A program made the position numbers and the translations under genes. From Pseudazoarcus sp963975885 (GTDB lineage: Bacteria; Pseudomonadota; Gammaproteobacteria; Burkholderiales; Rhodocyclaceae): a stretch of DNA of 64,000 nucleotides. The stretch is taken from positions 1-64,000 of the forward strand of contig CAXBIS010000005.1 in assembly GCA_963975885.1 (NCBI GenBank). Reading direction: 5' to 3'. The notes under the pieces were generated by a model. That model searched no databases. It was not told where the DNA came from and saw only the letters and a list, made by a program, of their open reading frames with translations. Shown here in pieces: positions 51,602-60,311 of this stretch. The stretch's first letter is position 1. Each line of letters begins with the position of its first letter.

Positions 51602-52314
51602 CGCGCGACGAACTGCTCACCGCCTTCTTCGGCGACGGATTCCGGCCCACCCACAGCGACGATCACTGCTTTACCGGGCGGGCTCGCATCGGCGACGAGA
51701 CCGTCACCGTAATCGGTACGGCCAACCGCGCCGAGGTCGGCGTCGACCTGTGCCTGCGCATGGCCGCGTCCGTGCTCGAGTGCGTGCGCGAGCGTCCCCG
51801 CGAAGCCATCGTGTTTTTCCTCGATACCCAGGGGCAACGCCTGCGCCGGCGCGACGAGCTGCTGGGGCTCAACGGCTACATGGCGCATCTTGCCAAGTGC
51901 TGCGAGGTCGCCCGCGGACGCGACCATCCGCTGCTGTCGGTGGTGTACGGCGAAGCGGTCTCGGGCGGCTACCTCACCACCGGCATGATGGCCGACGCGT
52001 GCTACGCCGTTCGTGATGCCGAAATCAAGGTCATGAACCTGCCGGCCATGGCGCGCATCACCAAGGTGCCGCTCGAACGCCTGGAAGATCTGGCGAACCG
52101 CTCGCCGGTGTTCTCCCCTGGCGCCGACAACTATCTGGCCATGGGCCATCTGCGCGCAATCTGGAACGACGACCATGGCGCGCGGCTGGCCGCCGCGCTG
52201 GCCGAACTGCGCGCCGAACGCCCCGAGGTCGACACCCGCATGGACGATGGGCTGGCCCGCGGCGGGCGCCGCCTGGCCGCGTCCATCGCGTCCAAGGTTG
52301 CCACCCATGAGTGA
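51598..52314 (+). CDS. mdcE: Malonate decarboxylase gamma subunit
   Basis: The 238-residue partner of MdcD has a carboxyltransferase C-terminal-domain-like fold (LNGYMAHLAKCCEVARGRDHPLL, then VYGEAVSGGYLTTGMMADACYA). It starts in an ATGA overlap with mdcD and overlaps mdcG. In the complex it completes the decarboxylase site and may be linked to product release. Confidence 0.93.
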   Translation: MTRDELLTAFFGDGFRPTHSDDHCFTGRARIGDETVTVIGTANRAEVGVDLCLRMAASVLECVRERPREAIVFFLDTQGQRLRRRDELLGLNGYMAHLAKCCEVARGRDHPLLSVVYGEAVSGGYLTTGMMADACYAVRDAEIKVMNLPAMARITKVPLERLEDLANRSPVFSPGADNYLAMGHLRAIWNDDHGARLAAALAELRAERPEVDTRMDDGLARGGRRLAASIASKVATHE

Positions 52315-52993
52315 GCGCCATACCGCACGTCACGATCTGGTCTGGCTGGAGTCGGGCAGCGCATCGCGCGCAACCGCACTGCCGCTGCCCCCGCTCTCGG
52401 CGGGCGACGCGATCACGCGACTCGCTGAGTGGATCGGCGCCGGCCGGCCGCTGGTCGTCGCTCGCCAGCCGGCGCACCTGCCCCCCGGCCGGATGCGCCT
52501 CGGCCTGCCGCTGCCCGTCAGTGAAGGCAAGCTGCGCCTGGCCTTCGACGTACCGCGCGCGGCCATCCTGCGCCGCGCCGCGCCGCCGCCGCTGGCCGCA
52601 CTGCCCGATCACTTGCCGCGCCGCTGGCGCGCTTCGCTCGAAGCCCTGCTCGCCTGCCCGGCCATCCGCGCCGCCAACCCGCGCGCCTTCGGCTCGGCCG
52701 CCATGCAGGCCGTCACCGGCATCGAATGCGTGAGCGAGGAATCCGATCTCGACCTGCTGCTCGCCCCCGCCAGCCGCGAGGCGGCACTGGCCACGCTGGC
52801 CGCATTGGCACGCATCGACAGCGCCGGCGTTGGTCCGCGCATCGACGGCGAGATCGTCGACGCGCACGGTCGGGCGACGAGCTGGCGCGAACTGGCCGCC
52901 GGCGCAGCGAGCATCCTCGTCAAGGGACACGATTCGGTCGCGATGACCGGGCACGCCGAATTCCTGGACGGGCTGGGAGGCGCGGCCGCATGA
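52307..52993 (+). CDS. mdcG: Malonate decarboxylase holo-ACP synthase
   Basis: The 228-residue nucleotidyltransferase-like enzyme attaches the triphosphoribosyl-dephospho-CoA group to MdcC. The conserved SEESDLDLLL has the catalytic Asp pair, and RAANPRAFGSAAMQAVTG precedes it. It overlaps both neighbours. The N-terminal half is Arg/Pro/Ala-rich, as usual in GC-rich MdcG. Confidence 0.92.
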   Translation: MSERHTARHDLVWLESGSASRATALPLPPLSAGDAITRLAEWIGAGRPLVVARQPAHLPPGRMRLGLPLPVSEGKLRLAFDVPRAAILRRAAPPPLAALPDHLPRRWRASLEALLACPAIRAANPRAFGSAAMQAVTGIECVSEESDLDLLLAPASREAALATLAALARIDSAGVGPRIDGEIVDAHGRATSWRELAAGAASILVKGHDSVAMTGHAEFLDGLGGAAA

Positions 52994-53853
52994 GCACCTT
53001 CGCCGCGGACATCGACGCCGCCGCCCTCGCGGCGCTGGCCGACGAACTCGCACTCGAAGCCAAGCCGGGCCTGGTCACGCCGAGCTCGCGCGGCAGCCAC
53101 GACGACATGGATCATCGTCACTTTACGGCCAGCATCGCCGCGCTCACCGGCTATTTCGGCGACTGCGCGCGTCTGGCCGCAGCCGGCGCCGGCTTCGACG
53201 CGCTGCGCGCACGCGGCGTCGAGGCCGAGGCTGCGATGCTTGCCGCCACCGGCGGCATCAACACCCACCGCGGCGCGATCTTCACGCTCGGCCTGCTCGC
53301 GGCCGCGGCCGGCATACAGACACGCGCCGGCCGTGCTCTGTCGGTCGACCGCCTGGGCGAGTTGGTCGCACACGAGTGGCGCGCAGCCATCGTTGCCGCC
53401 GCCCTCGATGCCCCACCAAGCAACGGACGCCGCGTGCGCGCGGCATTGGGCCTGCCCGGCGCCCGCGAACACGCGGCCGGCGGCCTGCCGTTGCTGTTCG
53501 ACATCACGCTGCCGGCGCTGCGCCACGCACGCGCTGCGCTCGGCGACACGCCCGCGGCCTCGCTGCACGCGCTGATGAGTACCGTCGCGGTGCTGCCCGA
53601 CACCACACTCGCCCATCGCGGCGGGCGGTCGGGCCTTGCACGCGCGCGCCTGGCCGCTAACCGTTTCCTCAACGACGGCAGTGTTTTCGCGCCGCTCTGG
53701 CGCGAGCGCCTGGCGGAAATCGGCGCGGACTTCGTCGCCCATCGCCTCAGCCCCGGCGGCAGCGCCGACCTGCTCGCGGCGGCGATGATGCTGCTGCGAC
53801 TCGAAGGTCTCTGCGTCCGTCCCGCGCAGCGCGCCGAGGCGCTGGCCTCATGA
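52990..53853 (+). CDS. mdcB: Triphosphoribosyl-dephospho-CoA synthase
   Basis: The 287-residue CitG/MdcB-family enzyme makes the carrier prosthetic group from ATP and dephospho-CoA. Signatures are LALEAKPGLVTPSSRGSHDDMDH near the N-terminus, INTHRGAIFTLGLL, and a later DT-LAHRGG. It overlaps mdcG and mdcH by 4 bp each. Confidence 0.94.
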   Translation: MSTFAADIDAAALAALADELALEAKPGLVTPSSRGSHDDMDHRHFTASIAALTGYFGDCARLAAAGAGFDALRARGVEAEAAMLAATGGINTHRGAIFTLGLLAAAAGIQTRAGRALSVDRLGELVAHEWRAAIVAAALDAPPSNGRRVRAALGLPGAREHAAGGLPLLFDITLPALRHARAALGDTPAASLHALMSTVAVLPDTTLAHRGGRSGLARARLAANRFLNDGSVFAPLWRERLAEIGADFVAHRLSPGGSADLLAAAMMLLRLEGLCVRPAQRAEALAS

Positions 53854-54767
53854 GTCTTTGCTGGCTTTGCCCGGGCCAGGGTAGCCAGACGCCCGAATTG
53901 CTCGCGCGGCTGGCCGGCGACACGCCGCTCGCGCGCGCGCTCACCCCCTTGCGCGACGCGCTGCCGGCCGAAACCCTGGAAGCGGCGGACGACCCGCGAC
54001 ACTGCTTCGACAACCACCATGCCCAACCGCTGATCGTGCTGCACGCATGCACGGTCGCCGCCGCGCTGGCCGACGCCGGCCTGCGCCCGGCACTGGTCGC
54101 CGGCTACAGCGTCGGCGAGCTTTCCGCCCACGCCGTGGCCGGCGCCCTCCCCCCGGAAACCGCCATCGCGCTGGCCGTCGAGCGCGCCGCGGCGATGGAC
54201 GCCGCCGCTCCGCCGGATTCCGGCATGAGCGCGGTACGCGGCGTGCCGCTGGCGCGCCTGCGCGAGCAGTGCGATGCAGCCGGCTGCGCCGTGGCCATCG
54301 TCAACGCCGCCGACCACGCCGTGCTGGCCGGCCCGCGCGACGCGCTCGAGCGACTCGGCGCGCAGCTGGCCGCAGGCGGCGCGCACGTCGTGCCGCTGGA
54401 CATTGCCGTGCCCGCACACGCGCACTGGCTCGCCGCGGCGGTGGCGCCTTTCGCTCGCGCACTCGAGGCCGCAGACTGGCAGGCGCACGCGGTACCGGTG
54501 CCGCGCGGGATCGACGGACGGCCCGCGAGCACACGGGCGGCAGCCGTCGAAGCATTGTCGCGCGCACTCGCCGAACCGCTCGACTGGGCGCGTACCCTGG
54601 ATGTGGCGCGCGAGATGGGCGCAACGATTTTCTTCGAACTCGGTCCGGGCGACGGTCTTGCGCGCATGGCGCGCGAGCGCTTCCCGGATCTGGCCGTGCG
54701 CGCGCTGGCCGACTTCGCAAGCCTCGATGGCGCGGCGAAGTGGCTCGCGCGCGAACGCAACCGATGA
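53850..54767 (+). CDS. mdcH: Malonyl-CoA:ACP transacylase of malonate decarboxylase (epsilon)
   Basis: The 305-residue FabD-like enzyme primes the carrier with malonyl groups to begin the cycle. The N-terminal LCPGQGSQTPELL and the nucleophile elbow GYSVGEL (about residue 90) are present, with a downstream Arg and His pair. It ends the mdc operon. Confidence 0.94.
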   Translation: MSLCWLCPGQGSQTPELLARLAGDTPLARALTPLRDALPAETLEAADDPRHCFDNHHAQPLIVLHACTVAAALADAGLRPALVAGYSVGELSAHAVAGALPPETAIALAVERAAAMDAAAPPDSGMSAVRGVPLARLREQCDAAGCAVAIVNAADHAVLAGPRDALERLGAQLAAGGAHVVPLDIAVPAHAHWLAAAVAPFARALEAADWQAHAVPVPRGIDGRPASTRAAAVEALSRALAEPLDWARTLDVAREMGATIFFELGPGDGLARMARERFPDLAVRALADFASLDGAAKWLARERNR

Positions 54768-54807
54768 CGCGCACCGCGCGTCGCAACGACCCCACAGGAG
54801 GACATCC

Positions 54808-55788
54808 ATGACCCAGGCCAGAGTGGTCCGCATCGAGCAAGCCGGCGCACCGGAAGTGATGCAGATCGTCACCGTCGACCTGCCCGCGCCCGAGGCCGGC
54901 GAGGTACGCGTCGCCCAGGCGGCGATCGGCTTCAACTACATCGACACCTATCAGCGCAGCGGCTATTACCCGATTCCGATGCCCGGCGGGCTCGGCTTCG
55001 AAGCCGCCGGCACGGTCGAGGCGATCGGCCCCGACGTTGCCGACATCGCCGTGGGTGATCGCGTGGCCTACATGAATGCCGGCGTCGGCGCCTACGCCAG
55101 CCACCGCAACGTTCCCGCCGACAAGCTCGTCAAGCTGCCCGAGGCGGTCAGCTTCGAACAGGCCGCCTCACTGATCTTCAAGGGCATGACCGCGCAATAC
55201 CTGGTGCGCCGCACGCACAAGGTCCAGCCGGGCGACATCGTGCTGGTCCATGCCGCAGCCGGCGGTGTGGGCCAGATCCTGTCGCGCTGGGCCAAGGCGC
55301 TGGGCGCCACCGTGATCGGCACGGCCGGCTCGTCGGCCAAGTGCGAGGCCGCGCGCGCGGCCGGCTGCGATGCCGCCATCGACTACTCGCAGGACGACTG
55401 GGTGCAGCAGGTAATCGACGCCACCGGCGGCACGAAGGCACGTGTGGTCTACGACTCGGTGGGCAAACACACCTTCCTCGGCTCGCTCGACTGCGCCGCC
55501 CCGTTCGGCCTGGTGGTGCTCTACGGCGCGGCCTCCGGCCCGGCGCCGGCGATCGAACCGGACATCCTCAACAAGAAGGGCTGCCTGTTCCTGACCCGCC
55601 CGTCGGTCTTTCCCCACAACGCCGATCCGCAGGTCTTCCGCGAGAACGCGCGCGAGGTGATGGATGCCATCGTCGCCGGCACGGTGGACGCACCCATCGG
55701 CGCGCGCTACGCGCTCGACGAGGTCGTGGAGGCCCACCGCGCGGCCGAGGCGCGCAAGACGACCGGAGCAATCGTGCTGATTCCGTGA
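54808..55788 (+). CDS. NADPH:quinone oxidoreductase, zinc-independent MDR family
   Basis: The 326-residue medium-chain dehydrogenase has the QOR start (VVRIEQAGAPEVMQ), the conserved FNYIDTYQRSGYYP and NADPH-binding VHAAAGGVGQILSRWAKALG. Zinc ligands are absent. It reduces quinones or enals. A perfect AGGAGGA lies before ATG 54808. It is 40 bp after mdcH and may be cotranscribed, but no role in malonate use is known. Confidence 0.93.
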   Translation: MTQARVVRIEQAGAPEVMQIVTVDLPAPEAGEVRVAQAAIGFNYIDTYQRSGYYPIPMPGGLGFEAAGTVEAIGPDVADIAVGDRVAYMNAGVGAYASHRNVPADKLVKLPEAVSFEQAASLIFKGMTAQYLVRRTHKVQPGDIVLVHAAAGGVGQILSRWAKALGATVIGTAGSSAKCEAARAAGCDAAIDYSQDDWVQQVIDATGGTKARVVYDSVGKHTFLGSLDCAAPFGLVVLYGAASGPAPAIEPDILNKKGCLFLTRPSVFPHNADPQVFRENAREVMDAIVAGTVDAPIGARYALDEVVEAHRAAEARKTTGAIVLIP

Positions 55789-55927
55789 GAAACGCCCGCG
55801 CGGCGCGCGCTTTTTCGAAGCGGGGCTGAAGTTCCGCCAAAGTCGGCCGTTAGAGTGTTCGTGAAGTGCGTCCGACGCGGTCGGGCACCGCGCAGGCGCA
55901 CTACCGACATGCATTCGGAGAACCGCG

Positions 55928-57499
55928 ATGAAGATCCTGCTCGCCCCCGGCGTCGCGCTGTGCAGCCGCCTCGGCCACGGCCAGAAGTACGGCCTGATCA
56001 CCCTGTTGCTGCTGGTACCGATCGCAGCCTTCGTCTACGACCTGATCAACGGCGCCGGCTCGCCGTGGACGTCCATCGCCGGGCTGATCGGCGCGCTCGC
56101 CGCGCTGTATCTGCTGGCCTCGGTCGCCTCCACCCAGTCGCAGACCGCCCAGGCGTTCTCGGACGCGATCGCACGCTTCGCCAAAGGCGACCTGTCGGCC
56201 CGCGTCAAGCTCACCGGCAAGGATGACATGGCGCGCGTAGCGCAGTCGTTCAACGACATGGGCAAGGAGATCAAGCGCATGATCGCGCGCGTCTCCGGCC
56301 ATGCCGAGGAAGTCGCCGGCGCCGCCGGCAAGCTCTCGCACCGTAGCGGCGAGGTGCGCACGGCCAGCCATCAGACGGGGGATGCGACGACCAGCGTGGC
56401 CGCCGCGATGCAGCAGATGACGCAGAGCATCGGCCAGGTCGCGAACCACGCGGGCGAGACCGAACAGGCCTCCGAAACCGCCTGCCGATTGTCCGAAGAC
56501 GGCGAACGCGTGGTGCGCGAGGCCTCCAGCGAGATGGAACGCATCGCCGAGGCCTTCAGCCGTTCGGCCGGTCAGATCGGCGAACTGGGCGGGCGTACCG
56601 ACGAGATCAGCAAGATCATCCAGGTGATCCGCGAGATTGCCGAGCAGACCAACCTGCTCGCGCTCAACGCGGCGATCGAGGCCGCACGCGCCGGCGAGCA
56701 GGGTCGCGGCTTCGCCGTGGTCGCCGACGAGGTACGCAAGCTCGCCGAGCGCACCGGCAACGCCACGGCCGAGATCAGCGACATGATCACGATGATCCAG
56801 GACAGCACGCAGTCGGTGGTCTCCGGCATGGAAGCCGGCGTCGGACAGGTTTCGCACGGCGTCGAACTGGCCTCGCGCGCGGGCGACGCGCTGGCCGAGA
56901 TCAACCGCGGCGCGCACGAGACCCTGGCCATGGTGCGCGACATCGCCAACGCGGTGAAGGAACAGAGCACGGTCAGCAACGAGGTCTCGGAGAGCGTGGA
57001 GCGCATCTCCAGCATGGTGCAGAGCGGCAGCGTCGCGGTGGATCACATGTCGGGCGAGGCCAGTCACCTCGACGAAGTCGCCGACAGTCTCAAGAAGGCC
57101 ATCGCGCGCTTCTCCGGCGGCACCGCCAACGAGGCCGCGCAACTGGTCGAACGCGCAGTCTCGACCTATCAGAGCCAGGGCCGCGACCGCGCCTTCGAAG
57201 CCTTCAACGACCCGCACGGCGAATTCGTGCTGCGCGACCTCTACATCTTCGTCTACGACATGGACGGCACCGTGCGCGCCCACGGCGGCAACCCGCAACT
57301 CATCGGCAAGAACATGCGCGACGCCAAGGACGCCAACGGCGCCTACTTCGTGCAGGACCGCATCCGTATCGCGCAGGAAGCCGGCAGCGGCTGGCAGGAC
57401 TACATGTTCAAGAACCCCGAGACCGGCGAGACCGAGGGCAAGACCTCGTTCATCCGGCGGGTGGACGACTACATCGTGGGGTGCGGGGTGTACAAGTGA
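55928..57499 (+). CDS. Methyl-accepting chemotaxis protein with C-terminal Cache-like domain
   Basis: The 523-residue receptor has two closely spaced membrane segments (about 21-65) with almost no periplasmic loop. A HAMP domain follows (FAKGDLSARVKLTGKDDMARVAQSFN), then the signalling hairpin with EQTNLLALNAAIEAARAGEQ. After the signalling domain, about residues 425-523 form a Cache-like domain (LRDLYIFVYDMDGTVRAHGG, then IGKNMRDAKDANG and IVGCGVY). Sensing is therefore probably cytoplasmic. There is no classical C-terminal CheR-binding pentapeptide. Confidence 0.9.
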   Translation: MKILLAPGVALCSRLGHGQKYGLITLLLLVPIAAFVYDLINGAGSPWTSIAGLIGALAALYLLASVASTQSQTAQAFSDAIARFAKGDLSARVKLTGKDDMARVAQSFNDMGKEIKRMIARVSGHAEEVAGAAGKLSHRSGEVRTASHQTGDATTSVAAAMQQMTQSIGQVANHAGETEQASETACRLSEDGERVVREASSEMERIAEAFSRSAGQIGELGGRTDEISKIIQVIREIAEQTNLLALNAAIEAARAGEQGRGFAVVADEVRKLAERTGNATAEISDMITMIQDSTQSVVSGMEAGVGQVSHGVELASRAGDALAEINRGAHETLAMVRDIANAVKEQSTVSNEVSESVERISSMVQSGSVAVDHMSGEASHLDEVADSLKKAIARFSGGTANEAAQLVERAVSTYQSQGRDRAFEAFNDPHGEFVLRDLYIFVYDMDGTVRAHGGNPQLIGKNMRDAKDANGAYFVQDRIRIAQEAGSGWQDYMFKNPETGETEGKTSFIRRVDDYIVGCGVYK

Positions 57500-57567
57500 T
57501 GGACTCCCCGGCACACAGGGGCAAGGACACTTGAGGCCCCTATCCACGTGACGTAAGCTGCCGACCC

Positions 57568-57957
57568 ATGTCCAGGGAAATCGTGATCGCGATCGACTTC
57601 GGCGGCGAATGCATCGCCGCGCGGTGGGCTGTTGGCGAGCAGCATGTAGGTGAGTTGCGCTGGGATGTGCCGGTGCGAGCACCGGGAGAGCCACCGTTCT
57701 GGGCGACCGAAGACGGTCATGCGCTCATTCTGGAAACGTTTGCGATGACCCACTTCCCGAATGTGGACAGGCTTGTGCTGACACTGCCTGCCGGTGATGT
57801 CGACGCGCACCGCGCCCCTCTGGAACAGCGCTATACCGGCCTTCACGACGTGCGCAACACCGAATGCCGCTCCCAGCGGCTGCGCGTGCGGGTGCGCCGC
57901 GTCTGCGTCGAGCCGCAGTCCCCCGCGTCTCCCGCTACGGCGAACGCGCCGGCTTAA
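57568..57957 (+). CDS. Hypothetical protein with actin-like N-terminal motifs, 129 aa
   Basis: The start IVIAIDFGGECIAARW resembles the phosphate-1 loop of ParM/actin-like ATPases, and RLVLTLPAGDVDAHRAPLEQRYTGLHDV resembles the second subdomain of PRTRC or plasmid ParM proteins. At 129 residues it lacks most of an actin fold, so it is either a fragment of such a gene or a different family. It lies alone between the chemoreceptor and a toxin-antitoxin pair. Confidence 0.45.
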   Translation: MSREIVIAIDFGGECIAARWAVGEQHVGELRWDVPVRAPGEPPFWATEDGHALILETFAMTHFPNVDRLVLTLPAGDVDAHRAPLEQRYTGLHDVRNTECRSQRLRVRVRRVCVEPQSPASPATANAPA

Positions 57958-57993
57958 ACGAAGGCAAGCAGCGCCCAGTTCCAGGTCAGCGCG

Positions 57994-58401
57994 TCAGGAC
58001 GCTCCAACCAGCACAAGACCTTCGGCGCGTGCGGCGCGACCCAAAGCGACATCCAGGGTCGCAAGAGGCAGGGATTCCCGCACCGCAAGCTCGAGATAAG
58101 CTGCGTCGTTGGCCGATAGAGTGTGTCTGCGTGCGAGCCTCATCAGCAATGCGCCGTCGGCAGCATAATCCGGGCGAATCGGCAGCGCGAGGAGAAGGTC
58201 CAGGGCACGATCGGCGCTCGCGGAGTTGACGCGCCCGCGTCGCTCGCAGACCAGGAGGATGTTGCGCATCTCCAACCAGAACAGGGCCGGCACCAGCGCC
58301 TCGTCTTCCGGCAAGCGGGCGAACGCCGCGTCCGCGTGCTGGCTGGCCTCGTCCGGCAACAGCCAGGCGGCGGCGACCGACGCGTCGATGACGAAGGCCA
58401 T
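57994..58401 (-). CDS. vapC: VapC-type PIN-domain toxin
   Basis: The 135-residue PIN ribonuclease has the four acidic catalytic residues in place: D6 (FVIDAS), E44 (WLEMRN), D99 (SANDAAYL) and D117 (ATLD). Related toxins cut tRNA or rRNA. It overlaps the vapB stop by 1 nt (TGATG), so it is translationally coupled to its antitoxin. Confidence 0.92.
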   Translation of the reverse strand: MAFVIDASVAAAWLLPDEASQHADAAFARLPEDEALVPALFWLEMRNILLVCERRGRVNSASADRALDLLLALPIRPDYAADGALLMRLARRHTLSANDAAYLELAVRESLPLATLDVALGRAARAEGLVLVGAS

Positions 58402-58646
58402 CAGTAGCGGTGCCCCTTGTGCCGCGTCTGCCGGATTTCGTCCACGGGGATCCGGGGCAGGCTGGCACGCAGGGTGACGATCTGCTGCATCGTCTTCTCG
58501 ATCTCGCCGCGCCGCAGATCGCCGGCCGGGAAGAGCCGCGCGACGGCACGCCCACGGCGCGTGATGGTGAAGCTCTCGCCACGCTCCACTTCGCTCAACA
58601 ATTGCGTCAGATGCGTCTTGGCATCGGAAGACTGAACTTCACGCAC
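58401..58646 (-). CDS. vapB: VapB/Phd-family antitoxin
   Basis: The 81-residue protein has a Phd/YefM-type N-terminal domain (VQSSDAKTHLTQLLSEVERG, then FTITRRGRAVARLFP) and a C-terminal toxin-binding tail. I take the GTG at 58646, which has GGAG at 6 nt and gives the family's usual N-terminus; the longer frame would begin with TTG. It probably represses its own operon through the palindrome at 58673-58693. Confidence 0.88.
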   Translation of the reverse strand: MREVQSSDAKTHLTQLLSEVERGESFTITRRGRAVARLFPAGDLRRGEIEKTMQQIVTLRASLPRIPVDEIRQTRHKGHRY

Positions 58647-58672
58647 GGCAATCTCCAACTGGTCGACTGGAC

Positions 58673-58693
58673 TGGTCAACTATAGATTGACCA
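58673..58693. promoter_or_regulatory. vapBC operator palindrome
   Basis: TGGTCAA and TTGACCA form a perfect inverted repeat with a 7-nt AT-rich spacer, CTATAGA, directly before vapB. This is the expected layout for an autoregulated toxin-antitoxin operon. Confidence 0.65.
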
Positions 58694-58861
58694 TCACACG
58701 AACATCATCGAAGCGCCATGCGCGTCCATGCCGTGTGCGGCTGCACGCGCAGTATGTCGAGCGCGCATTCCCGAAACGGACGGCACAGCGTATGCTTTCC
58801 CGTCAGACGCCGCATCGGCCCGTAAACGGCCGTTGGCGCGCAATCCGGGAGGAAGCACCCG

Positions 58862-60310
58862 ATGTCGATCGACTGGAAGACCTACGACCCGACGCCGTTC
58901 TACGACGAGCTGATCGCGCAGCGCGGACGCCCGCGGCCGGCGGCGAAGGTGCTCACGGATTACCTGGCCGGGCTCGACGACGAGGAGATTCGCGCGCGCA
59001 AGAAGGCCGCGGAGCTGGCGATCATCGAGATGGGCATCAGCTTCACGGTATACAGCGAGGGCGAGAACATCGACCGCGCCTGGCCCTTCGACATCGTGCC
59101 GCGCATCATCCCGCTGTCGGAGTGGCGCGGTATCGAGCGCGGACTCACCCAGCGGCTCAAGGCGCTGAACCTGTTCATCGAGGATCTGTACAACGCCCAG
59201 CGCATCGTGCGCGACAAGGTACTGCCCGAGTACGTGCTGGCGCAGTCCAAGAACTTCCGCGAGCAGTGCCGCGGCTTCAGCCCGCCGCTGGGCGTGTGGG
59301 CGCACATCTGCGGCTCGGACCTGGTGCGCGACGGCGACGGCACGATCTACGTGCTGGAAGACAACCTGCGCGTGCCCTCGGGCGTGTCCTACATGATCGA
59401 GAACCGCCACGTGACCAAGCGCGTGTTCCCGGAGCTGTTCGAGAACACCTCGATTCTGCCGGTGGACGAATACCCCGCTCAGCTGTTCGACATGCTCGCC
59501 GCGCTCTCGCCGCGTCCGCAGGACTATCCGACCGTGGTCGTACTCACGCCGGGCATCTTCAACTCGGCCTATTTCGAACACTCGTATCTGGCGCAGCGCA
59601 TGGGCGCGCAACTGGTCGAAGGGGCGGACCTGGTGGTGGGCGAGGACGACTGCGTGTACATGCGCACCATCGACGGTCTCGAGCAGGTGGACGTGATCTA
59701 TCGGCGCATCGACGACGAATTCATCGACCCGGAGGCCTTCCGCCCGGATTCGATGCTGGGCGTGCCGGGCCTGATGCGCGCCTGGCGCGCGGGCAAGGTG
59801 GCGATTGCCAACGCGCCCGGCGCGGGCGTGGCCGACGACAAGGTGGTGTACGCCTTCGTGCCGGACATGATCCGCTATTACCTGGACGAGGAACCGATCA
59901 TCCCCAACGTGCCGACCTGGCTGTGTGCGGACAAGAAGTCCCGCGAGCACGTCATCGCCAACCTCGAACATCTGGTGGTCAAGCCGGCCAACGAATCGGG
60001 TGGCTACGGCATGCTGGTGGGGCCGCACTCGACCAAGAAGCAGCGCACCGAGTTCGCCCGCCTGATCCGCAAGGACCCACGCAACTACATCGCCCAGCCC
60101 ACGCTCGCGCTGTCGGTCGCGCCGACGCTGTGCGACGAGGGGCTGGAGCCGCGCCACATCGACCTGCGCCCGTTCATCCTGCAGGGCGTGCGCACCGACG
60201 TCACGCCCGGCGGTCTCACGCGCGTGGCGATGCGCCGCGGCTCGCTGGTCGTCAATTCCTCCCAGGGCGGCGGCAGCAAGGACACCTGGATCGTCGACGA
60301 GGAAAACTGA
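58862..60310 (+). CDS. Circularly permuted type 2 ATP-grasp protein
   Basis: The 482-residue protein is of the DUF404/DUF407 type (circularly permuted ATP-grasp). Signatures are ENIDRAWPFDIVPRII, VLEDNLRVPSGVSYMIENR, VVVLTPGIFNSAYFEHSYLA and VVKPANESGGYGML. Such enzymes are predicted amidoligases that form peptide bonds, but the substrate is unknown. GGGAGGAAG precedes the ATG. It is the first gene of the cluster and is followed after 1 nt by the alpha-E gene. Confidence 0.92.
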   Translation: MSIDWKTYDPTPFYDELIAQRGRPRPAAKVLTDYLAGLDDEEIRARKKAAELAIIEMGISFTVYSEGENIDRAWPFDIVPRIIPLSEWRGIERGLTQRLKALNLFIEDLYNAQRIVRDKVLPEYVLAQSKNFREQCRGFSPPLGVWAHICGSDLVRDGDGTIYVLEDNLRVPSGVSYMIENRHVTKRVFPELFENTSILPVDEYPAQLFDMLAALSPRPQDYPTVVVLTPGIFNSAYFEHSYLAQRMGAQLVEGADLVVGEDDCVYMRTIDGLEQVDVIYRRIDDEFIDPEAFRPDSMLGVPGLMRAWRAGKVAIANAPGAGVADDKVVYAFVPDMIRYYLDEEPIIPNVPTWLCADKKSREHVIANLEHLVVKPANESGGYGMLVGPHSTKKQRTEFARLIRKDPRNYIAQPTLALSVAPTLCDEGLEPRHIDLRPFILQGVRTDVTPGGLTRVAMRRGSLVVNSSQGGGSKDTWIVDEEN

Positions 60311-60311
60311 A

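Noticed and set aside
55793..55817. GC-rich repeat followed by T5 after the quinone oxidoreductase gene
   Set aside because: The GCGC run can pair in several registers and no clean stem is favoured, so I do not call a terminator.
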